Source of the DNA: Caldisericota bacterium
GTDB lineage: Bacteria; Caldisericota; Caldisericia; Cryosericales; Cryosericaceae
Length of the DNA stretch: 9,339 bases
Direction: 5' to 3'
NCBI GenBank assembly: GCA_022710025.1
Contig: JAKLHS010000020.1
Span: forward strand, 1-9,339
Shown: in pieces, positions 1 to 6,662 of the stretch
How the letters are laid out: every line of letters starts with the position of its first letter
How positions within the stretch are numbered: position 1 is the stretch's first letter
The notes under the pieces: generated by a model
Told to the model about the DNA's origin: nothing
Databases searched by the model: none
The model's input: the letters and a program-made list of their open reading frames with translations, nothing else
Made by a program: the position numbers and the translations under genes

Positions 1-1
1 C

Positions 2-3000
2 ATTATCTTCACGACTGTTCAAGCGATGATCGATCCGTCACTTTCTCCCGATGAGTTTCAGGCGCTCGCGACGACGTTGTCTGTCGGGGAAAGCATAGCG
101 CCGCATACACTGGCACGCCGACTGGTGCAGATGGGGTATGAATCTGTGTCATCTGTCACGGAGATGGGGCAGTTCGGCATGCGTGGGAACGTGTTCGATC
201 TATACTCACAGCTCGGGGAGTACCCCGCTCGTATCGTCTTCGAGGGAAACATCATAAGCAGGATGAAACTGTTCGACCCTGTTACACAGGCATCCGTCGA
301 ACCTGTCAACACGGTCAGGATCCTGCCTCCATATCCGATCACCATGGACGAGACGTCTCGGAGGACGTTTGTCAGGCTTGCGGCAGAACAACGGATGGCG
401 GAGCAGAAGGCGGGCGAACGTCATGGCGATGGCGAAACTACCTTTTTGGAGGACCTGGAGGACTTCGGCGCAGCTGCCAATGGACGCGGAGGCAACTTTT
501 TCATCTATCAATACATCGAGGCACATCGACTCTGTGCAGCGCTTGCACATCTTCTGAGTCCAGAATCCATCGCTATTTTCGCCGATACGGATCCAGAAAT
601 GGAACGAACCGTCATCTTCGACTCTGCACGCGAGCTGTATGACCGTACGCGACAGACGGGACTCGTGCCGTCTTCCAACGCTCTGGACGGAGCGGAAGAG
701 GCTGCCAAAGACGCTTTGTCAAGTTTTCGACGATCGATTCAGCTGGGTGCTGCGACCCTGTCCGGTGCGTTGACTCCGGTGTCGAGGGAACTTCCTCCCG
801 TGACGTTATCCGGCTCATTGTCGAATTACCTGAAAACGCATGCTCCTGATCCGGTGGTCGTTCACGTCCTGTCATGGAATCCGGAGAAAGCCGAGCAACT
901 CGTGACGGAGGGCGCAGACGATCCCGCAGTACTGGCTAGGATACATGTGATGAAGGGAGCGGCACCGTCAGGGTTCGCCACCGACGGGCTCGTGGTACTG
1001 ACCGACCGCGAGCTTTTCCCGAAGACGGCAACGAGTCCTAAAAAGACCACCCGCTTCTCTCAAGCCATCTCCCGGCTCGAGGATCTGCACGAGGGCGACT
1101 ACGTAGTGCACAGAGACTATGGGATAGGGTTGTTCCGAGGCATCACGGCGATGACCGTCGATGGCACCACGCGTGACTACATTTCACTCGAGTACAAGGA
1201 TCGTTCCCTGCTGCACGTGCCCATAGAGCGACTGGGATACTTGGAGAAGTATATTGGAGATCGCACCGAAATTGCGCTTGACGAGCCGGGTTCACAAAAG
1301 TGGAAGAGGACAAAGAGGGAGGCCGCGGAGGATGCGCGTCGCGTTGCGCATGATCTGCTTGCAACGGCGGCAAAGCGCCAGATGCGGGAGGGGTACATCT
1401 TCCAGCCCAATCCCGAGCTGGAACAGCCCATCTCCGACGCGTTCGCCTATGAATTGACGCCGGATCAGGCGAAGGCCATTGCGGACGTTCTGGGCGATAT
1501 GGAGGAGGGCAAACCTATGGACAGACTGGTGTGCGGCGACGTCGGATTCGGCAAGACCGAGGTCGCCATACGTGCAACAGCGCGCGCCGTTTCCAATGGC
1601 AAGCAAGTCGCCGTCGTAGCTCCAACGACGATCCTCGCCATGCAGCATTACCGTAACCTGGAAGAGCGATTCACGCCCGTTGGGTATAAGGTCGCGCTGT
1701 TTTCGCGTATGGTTGGCTCACGGGAGATCAGTGCTGACCGAAAACTGCTCCGTGAGGGAAGGGTCGATATCGCCGTCGGTACGCATAAAGTCCTGAACAT
1801 GGCGGACGATTTCAGAGATGTCGGCTTGCTCATCGTCGACGAAGAGCAGCTGTTCGGTGTTCTCGACAAAGAGAAGATCAAGAGACTCAAGGCGGAGATC
1901 GATGTCTTGACGCTGAGCGCAACGCCGATCCCCAGGACCTTGGAATCCTCGATCGTGGGCATACGGGACATTTCAGTCATCAACACGCCGCCCGTGGGGC
2001 GTTATCCCATTCGAACATTCTTGATGCCGTTTGATGAAGATCAACTTGCACGCGCGGTGCGGGCAGAGCTTGAACGGCATGGTCAGGTGTATTTCGTTCA
2101 CAACAGGATCGTGGATATCGACAGTCGCTTGAGCCTGCTGTCTAGTCTGTTTCCCGACGCACGCATCGCTGTTGCGCACGGTCAGCTCAGGGGAGAGATC
2201 CTGGAGCAGATCATGCTTGATTTCTATGAAGGCCGTTACGATATTCTCCTGTCGACGACGATCATTGAGGCCGGCCTTGATTACCCCAACGTCAACACTG
2301 TCATCGTGGACGACGCGGAACGACTGGGGCTCGCGCAGCTATATCAGTTGCGGGGGCGCGTCGGGCGAGCACAGCGACATGCATATGCCTACCTGTTTCA
2401 TTCTCGCGGACTACTTCGAGATTCAGTGGCCTACAGGCGGCTCGAGGCTATCGCGTCTGCTGTGGATTTCGGGGCCGGTCTGCAGGTAGCTCTCAAGGAC
2501 CTGGAGCTGCGCGGCGCAGGTGACGTTCTCGGTATCAAGCAGAGCGGACGCTTCTCGGACGTTGGGTATCACTCGTTTTTGTCGATGGTTGAAGAGGAGA
2601 TCCTGCGTGAGCGCGGTCAGTATGCGGAGCCGCCGTCTCGGCCCGTCCTCATCCTGGAGCTTTCTGCGTTCATCCCGGAGTCGTACATTTCCGATGCAGG
2701 CGAGCGCCTTGCTCTCTATAACGCCATCGAACGTGCGATCGATAAGGACTTGCCGGGACTCGAGGCAAGAATAGCGGATCGGTATGGACAACTGCCCCAG
2801 GAGGTACGGGCCATCTTCGATTTGAAACGGTTGGAGCTTGCTCTCGCGCCACTGGGTGTTTCCGGCGTGAAGCAAACCGGGCACACCTTGATTCTCGATT
2901 GCGTGAGTGAAGACGCTGCCACACGGTTCCTGAGAACATATATGGGACGCATACCAGGCTCGAGAACGGTCAGAGACTCGGTTATTGTTCCCACAAGTGC

Positions 3001-3061
3001 CGGGGAAAAGCCGCTATCCTTCCTTTTCAGGTTGCTTTCCGGCCCGGAGACAGTACACTGA
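2..3061 (+). CDS. mfd: Transcription-repair coupling factor Mfd (5' partial)
   Basis: Mfd is an ATP-dependent DNA translocase that pushes stalled RNA polymerase off DNA and recruits UvrA for transcription-coupled excision repair. The frame is open from base 2 and the residues before the ATG at 26 already align with Mfd, so the gene begins upstream. About 1019 residues are visible against about 1150 in the E. coli protein, so only the first part of the UvrB-like module is missing. In order: the end of the UvrB-like UvrA-binding module (RGNVFDLY near 182-208); a variable linker; the RNA-polymerase-interacting domain (EGDYVVHRDYGIG near 1091-1130); RecA-like lobe 1 with Walker A GDVGFGKT at 1535-1558 and motif II DEEQLFG at 1838-1858; motif III SATPIPRTL near 1916-1942; lobe 2 with motif VI QLRGRVGR near 2345-2368; RGAGDVLG near 2510-2533; and the C-terminal TRCF domain (about 2640-2960). 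Motif II carries Leu where Arg is usual. The TGA stop lies 4 bases before mazG. Identification is secure. Confidence 0.97.
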   Translation: MIFTTVQAMIDPSLSPDEFQALATTLSVGESIAPHTLARRLVQMGYESVSSVTEMGQFGMRGNVFDLYSQLGEYPARIVFEGNIISRMKLFDPVTQASVEPVNTVRILPPYPITMDETSRRTFVRLAAEQRMAEQKAGERHGDGETTFLEDLEDFGAAANGRGGNFFIYQYIEAHRLCAALAHLLSPESIAIFADTDPEMERTVIFDSARELYDRTRQTGLVPSSNALDGAEEAAKDALSSFRRSIQLGAATLSGALTPVSRELPPVTLSGSLSNYLKTHAPDPVVVHVLSWNPEKAEQLVTEGADDPAVLARIHVMKGAAPSGFATDGLVVLTDRELFPKTATSPKKTTRFSQAISRLEDLHEGDYVVHRDYGIGLFRGITAMTVDGTTRDYISLEYKDRSLLHVPIERLGYLEKYIGDRTEIALDEPGSQKWKRTKREAAEDARRVAHDLLATAAKRQMREGYIFQPNPELEQPISDAFAYELTPDQAKAIADVLGDMEEGKPMDRLVCGDVGFGKTEVAIRATARAVSNGKQVAVVAPTTILAMQHYRNLEERFTPVGYKVALFSRMVGSREISADRKLLREGRVDIAVGTHKVLNMADDFRDVGLLIVDEEQLFGVLDKEKIKRLKAEIDVLTLSATPIPRTLESSIVGIRDISVINTPPVGRYPIRTFLMPFDEDQLARAVRAELERHGQVYFVHNRIVDIDSRLSLLSSLFPDARIAVAHGQLRGEILEQIMLDFYEGRYDILLSTTIIEAGLDYPNVNTVIVDDAERLGLAQLYQLRGRVGRAQRHAYAYLFHSRGLLRDSVAYRRLEAIASAVDFGAGLQVALKDLELRGAGDVLGIKQSGRFSDVGYHSFLSMVEEEILRERGQYAEPPSRPVLILELSAFIPESYISDAGERLALYNAIERAIDKDLPGLEARIADRYGQLPQEVRAIFDLKRLELALAPLGVSGVKQTGHTLILDCVSEDAATRFLRTYMGRIPGSRTVRDSVIVPTSAGEKPLSFLFRLLSGPETVH

Positions 3062-3065
3062 AGAC

Positions 3066-4211
3066 ATGTACGAGCAGAAGATACGTATCATCACTGAGCA
3101 AGAGCTCACCAAAGAACCATGCCTCACGAAGGGGCAGCGCTTTGCTCTGGCCATCCGGGAAGGGGTTGACCCGATGGCGTGTAAGCGCGCAGCAAACACC
3201 CGTCGTCTCCCAGACTCGGCAGATGCGTTTCTTGAGACGGCGCACGCTCTCGGGTTTCTGGCGTGGCTTCGTTTTGCCGTTGACCACTACGGCTCCGTCA
3301 TTTGCGCATGCGAAGGAACACTTGCCGAAGCAGTGCGAGGCATCGCTCTTGGTGATGGGAACAGTTACGTTGGTTCAACAAGCGGCGATACCTGTGTTGG
3401 CAAGCGAGCAGCCCAGCTGTCCCAGGTCCTTGCACCGTTGGTCGGTACGCAGTACACCGCGATCGAGGAGTTTCGGATGCTTGTCGCCGAGCTACGCGAG
3501 AAATGCCCGTGGGATCGTCAGCAGACTCACGTATCGTTGCTTGATACTTTGCTGGAGGAAGCGTATGAGGTAGCCCTGGCGATCCAGCGCGGCAGCATGG
3601 CGAATCTCAAGGAGGAGTTGGGGGACCTGTTGCTTCAGATCTTCATCCAGTCGGAAATTGCCAGCGAATCCCACGAGTTCGACATCTGTGATGTGATCCG
3701 TACGATTGACGGAAAGCTGACGTTCCGTCATCCCCATGTGTTCGGCGACGTGTCGGCGGAGACGTCTGATCAGGTACTTGCGAACTGGCAGAAGCTGAAA
3801 GCGTTGGAGGGACGGCAGAAGCATTTTGTCGACAGCGCCAAACTGCTTTCGAGTATCGAAAACGCACTTCTCGCACAGGAAACAGCCCGGCTCGACGGGT
3901 TTGACTTCGAATCGATCGATCAGGCATTTGACAAGCTCATGGAGGAGTCAGAGGAACTGAGTGGGGAAATGAGAGCAACACCGCGAAACGAGGATGCCAT
4001 GGAAATGGAACTGGGAGACGTGCTGTTCTCTGCGCTCAATGTCGCGCGGCTGTCGGGTATCAATCCTGTCAGAGCGCTGCGACACTCTTTCGACAAATTT
4101 CGTCAACGATACGAGCGCGTCTGTGCATATGCAGCGGAACAGCGGATCAATATGGCAACAGCCTCGGCTGAGGAGCTGGATCGCTTATGGCAAGCGGCAA
4201 AGAGCACGTAG
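3066..4211 (+). CDS. mazG: MazG nucleoside triphosphate pyrophosphohydrolase with extra N-terminal region
   Basis: MazG hydrolyses (d)NTPs to monophosphate and pyrophosphate and is thought to clear aberrant nucleotides. I chose the ATG at 3066 (381 residues), 4 bases after the mfd stop; an in-frame ATG at 2985 would lie deep inside mfd. MazG domain 1 starts near residue 136, with CPWD at 147-150, the metal-binding pattern EExxE at 164-168 and ExxD at 184-187, then the RHPHVFGD signature at 221-228. Domain 2 (about 279-360) has GFDF, an acidic helix at 293-297 and ELGD at 315-318. Domain order matches E. coli MazG (about 263 residues). Residues 1-130 are additional and do not resemble the tetrapyrrole-methylase domain fused to MazG in YabN-type proteins; I cannot assign them. 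The usual inter-domain 'DDIPRSLPAL'-like linker is not recognisable. The ribosome binding site is weak, which suits translational coupling to mfd. Confidence 0.93.
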   Translation: MYEQKIRIITEQELTKEPCLTKGQRFALAIREGVDPMACKRAANTRRLPDSADAFLETAHALGFLAWLRFAVDHYGSVICACEGTLAEAVRGIALGDGNSYVGSTSGDTCVGKRAAQLSQVLAPLVGTQYTAIEEFRMLVAELREKCPWDRQQTHVSLLDTLLEEAYEVALAIQRGSMANLKEELGDLLLQIFIQSEIASESHEFDICDVIRTIDGKLTFRHPHVFGDVSAETSDQVLANWQKLKALEGRQKHFVDSAKLLSSIENALLAQETARLDGFDFESIDQAFDKLMEESEELSGEMRATPRNEDAMEMELGDVLFSALNVARLSGINPVRALRHSFDKFRQRYERVCAYAAEQRINMATASAEELDRLWQAAKST

Positions 4212-5479
4212 GTGATACCGAGCGCACCACTCCCGACACCGTTTCCACAGAGTGTCCCAGTTCGGGAACCTCAGGATCGACGATGAACACGGAAACCGCC
4301 CGGCCGGCAGACCAGGAGCCGCAGCGTCCTGTTGTCACAAGCATCAGAAGCATGGTTTGGAAGTTGCTGGGAGCTCTTGGATTCGGCATACTCGGATTTT
4401 TTGCTGTTTCGCTTATCTCAAACGGGTTGAACGCCGTCAAGGTCATACAATCATTGAAACCGGTCTACATTCTGGCGGCCCTCCTGTTGATCTTCCTGGA
4501 GATCGTGGTACAGGCGCTGCGCCTTCAGGCGATCGTGCAATCAATCGGTTTTCGCATTCCCTTGCGCACAGCCATCAGGAATATACTCGTAGGCGAGTTT
4601 TTTGCCCGTATCACGCCGTTCGAAGCGGGCGGCGGCGAGCCGGCCCAGATCTACATGCTGTTTAAGGATGATTCCATCAACGTCGGCGACTCGACCATGG
4701 TGTTTGCCATCAAGGCGCTCCTTGCCGGGGCTTCGCAAATGGTGATCGTCACGTTCGCTCCCATCTGGCTGATTTTCTCAGGGCGCAGTCTGGGGGTGGG
4801 CCATCGTTTTCAGGTCATTCTCTATGTCGGTATCGGGGCATACATCTTGAACTTCGTGGCACTCGTGTACGGCCTGATCAAGCTTCCTCACATCAGCGCG
4901 TCGCTTGATCGGCTTCTTGCCAGACCGGCGGATACCCTGAACAAACGGGGCAAGTTCTGGCAGCGTTTGGCGCAACGCATCGACAAGTTCATCAAAGATT
5001 CGCTTCGAGCACGGCAGACAGCTATCCACGCAAACCGCTCTTTGTTGGGAAAGGCGCTTCTGTTTAGTTTCATATCGTGGGGGTTGGTGCTTCTGACTCC
5101 GATCATTCTTTTGTACGGCCTCGGCGTCAACTCGTCCGTGACGCAGATTATTGTCGCTACGCTGATCTACTACGTAGCCGTCTCATATTTCCCGACGCCG
5201 GGAGCTTCGGTGGGCGCGGAGTTGGGAGCTGCAGCCTTGTTTGCTGCTTTTGTTCCCAATGGCATTCTGGGGGCTTTTGTCCTGATCTGGCGGTTTTTTG
5301 ACCACTACGTGAAGATGGGAGCGGGCGGCATAACGGCTGTCGGGGAGTTCGTGCTGAGACCCGCGCGACGCTTGAGGCAACGCCGACGGGAACGCTCAGG
5401 TGAAACGTCGCCGGAGGATGGAAAACAGCACTCTCACGAAGATTGTCCACATGATAAGGAAGGAGCGATTACTCCATGA
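4187..5479 (+). CDS. YbhN / LPG-synthase-TM family integral membrane protein (flippase-like)
   Basis: This is a polytopic membrane protein of the lysylphosphatidylglycerol-synthase transmembrane domain family (UPF0104, flippase-like). It has no soluble lysyltransferase domain, so it is not a full MprF. Counting from 4187 (430 residues), hydrophobic segments lie near 58-79, 93-113, 172-198, 209-232, 287-310, 318-335 and 343-370. The two family signatures are present: GEFFARITPFEAGGGEPAQ (136-154), and FPTPGASVGAE (335-345). The first 55 residues are polar and Ser/Thr/Pro-rich, and the C-terminal 40 are charged and His-containing; both are probably cytoplasmic. The start is uncertain. ATG 4187 overlaps mazG by 25 bases with GAGGAG 11 bases upstream, while ATG 4283 has AGGA at 4273-4276 with 6-base spacing and begins just before ARPADQ. 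Both keep all membrane segments. The stop overlaps the deoB start. The substrate is unknown; related proteins are proposed to move lipids or lipid-linked precursors. Confidence 0.85.
   Translation: MASGKEHVGDTERTTPDTVSTECPSSGTSGSTMNTETARPADQEPQRPVVTSIRSMVWKLLGALGFGILGFFAVSLISNGLNAVKVIQSLKPVYILAALLLIFLEIVVQALRLQAIVQSIGFRIPLRTAIRNILVGEFFARITPFEAGGGEPAQIYMLFKDDSINVGDSTMVFAIKALLAGASQMVIVTFAPIWLIFSGRSLGVGHRFQVILYVGIGAYILNFVALVYGLIKLPHISASLDRLLARPADTLNKRGKFWQRLAQRIDKFIKDSLRARQTAIHANRSLLGKALLFSFISWGLVLLTPIILLYGLGVNSSVTQIIVATLIYYVAVSYFPTPGASVGAELGAAALFAAFVPNGILGAFVLIWRFFDHYVKMGAGGITAVGEFVLRPARRLRQRRRERSGETSPEDGKQHSHEDCPHDKEGAITP
5460..5465 (+). promoter_or_regulatory. Strong Shine-Dalgarno for deoB
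   Basis: AAGGAG lies inside the last codons of the flippase-like gene, 10 bases before the deoB ATG, and is preceded by a further AAGG. It is the clearest ribosome binding site in the window. It suggests deoB is translated by direct initiation as well as by coupling through the ATGA overlap. Confidence 0.75.
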
Positions 5480-6639
5480 GCAAACGAGCCATCGTGATCG
5501 TTCTGGACAGCGTTGGGATTGGCGCCGCCAGAGATGCTTTTCTCTATGGTGACGGAGGAGCGGACACGCTGCGGCATATCTATGCCAGCATCCCCGGATT
5601 CCGACTTCCCCACTTGGAGGAGTTGGGATTGGACTACTTGATGAACCTCCGATTTGCCGACAGAACGGGATCGTTTGGAATCATGCAGGAGAAAGCCAGG
5701 GGAAAGGACTCCGTAAGCGGTCACTGGGAGATGATGGGATTAACGTTGACACGTCCGTTTCCGACGTATCCTCACGGATTTCCGCCCGAGGTCATCACGG
5801 CGTTTGAGAATCGCTTCAAGACGAAAACTCTCGGCAATCGTCCCGAATCAGGAACGAAAATCATCGCAGAACTCGGGGAGGAGCACGTACGTACGGGCTA
5901 CCCGATTGTCTATACGTCTGCAGATTCCGTATTCCAGATTGCTGCTCACACGGACGTGATCCCCCTGGATCGGTTATACGAGATGTGTGAGATCAGTCGG
6001 CACGAGATTCTGCAGGGGGAGCATCTGGTCGGACGAGTGATTGCGCGTCCGTTCATCGGCACGCTGGGCAACTACACACGGACAGAAGATCGCAGGGATT
6101 ACGCCGCCACGCCCCCTGGTTCGACCGTCCTGACGGCCGTCTCCAGCGCCGGACTGGACTGTATCGCTGTTGGCAAGACATACGATCTATTCGCAGGCAA
6201 AGGGTTTACTGCGCATTATCACACGCAGAACAACGACGAGGGAATTCGCCGGACAGTAGAAATCGTAAGAGACAGGACATGGCGGGGACTTCTGTTCACA
6301 AATCTGGTAGACTTCGATATGCTCTACGGACATCGGCGCAATGTCGCCGGCTATGCAGCCGCCCTTCAGCGTTTCGACACAGCCGTTCCCGAGCTGTTGG
6401 CCGCCATGGATCATGAGGACTTGTTGTTTATCTCGGCAGACCATGGGTGCGACCCTGCTTTCGGCGTCCATACCGACCATACACGGGAATACGTTCCCAT
6501 CCTCGTCTATGGGCCTGCGTATCGCGGGGGAACATATCTCGGCGTGCGGGAAACGTTTGCCGATCTCGGTGCCACCGTTCTTGACTATCTTGGAGTTCCT
6601 GGAGGCGCGGGACTCAGTTTTCTGGCAGATCTCTCGTAA
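5476..6639 (+). CDS. deoB: Phosphopentomutase DeoB
   Basis: DeoB interconverts (deoxy)ribose 1-phosphate and 5-phosphate in the cytoplasm, feeding nucleoside-derived sugars into central metabolism. The product has 387 residues, a normal length, and belongs to the Mn-dependent alkaline phosphatase superfamily. The N-terminus carries the metal Asp in VLDSVGIGA (D11). Further metal ligands match the Bacillus cereus enzyme: D281 and H286 in VDFDMLYGHRR, D322 and H323 in SADHG, and H335 in HTDHTRE. GNRPESGT, YTSADSVFQIAAH and VGRVIARPFIG, all family hallmarks, are intact. The nucleophile motif reads GKDSVSGHWE (76-85): the Thr normally phosphorylated (KDT) is Ser79, a conservative change that should still allow phosphoryl transfer. 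The ATG overlaps the upstream stop as ATGA and has a strong AAGGAG. The gene ends 23 bases before recG. I see no thymidine or purine nucleoside phosphorylase gene beside it, the usual partner of deoB. Confidence 0.95.
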   Translation: MSKRAIVIVLDSVGIGAARDAFLYGDGGADTLRHIYASIPGFRLPHLEELGLDYLMNLRFADRTGSFGIMQEKARGKDSVSGHWEMMGLTLTRPFPTYPHGFPPEVITAFENRFKTKTLGNRPESGTKIIAELGEEHVRTGYPIVYTSADSVFQIAAHTDVIPLDRLYEMCEISRHEILQGEHLVGRVIARPFIGTLGNYTRTEDRRDYAATPPGSTVLTAVSSAGLDCIAVGKTYDLFAGKGFTAHYHTQNNDEGIRRTVEIVRDRTWRGLLFTNLVDFDMLYGHRRNVAGYAAALQRFDTAVPELLAAMDHEDLLFISADHGCDPAFGVHTDHTREYVPILVYGPAYRGGTYLGVRETFADLGATVLDYLGVPGGAGLSFLADLS

Positions 6640-6662
6640 CCGGCACGGGAGATGGACAGCCG

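Noticed and set aside
2423..2884. 153-codon open frame on the - strand inside mfd
   Set aside because: It lies opposite the conserved RGAGDVLG and C-terminal domain of Mfd; the sequence has no family features and looks like an antisense shadow of a moderately GC-rich gene.
3142..3573. Open frame of 143 codons on the + strand overlapping mazG
   Set aside because: It overlaps the MazG frame out of phase, its product is rich in Arg/Ser/Pro without a recognisable motif, and mazG coding signatures continue through the same bases. I considered a frameshifted mazG N-terminus but the MazG frame is open throughout, so no shift is needed.
4397..5299. Three T6 runs (4397-4402, 4598-4603, 5294-5299) in the flippase-like gene, possible phase-variable tracts
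   Set aside because: Each simply encodes Phe-Phe in frame, and six bases is short for slippage-driven phase variation.
5746..5772. TTGACA followed by TATCCT, a possible sigma-70 promoter inside deoB
   Set aside because: The spacer is only 15 bases, the -10 box is poor, and the bases are explained by coding sequence; no nearby gene start needs it.
6640..6662. deoB-recG gap as a site for a terminator or promoter
   Set aside because: At 23 bases it is too short, has no inverted repeat and no T tract, and is filled by the recG ribosome-binding region.
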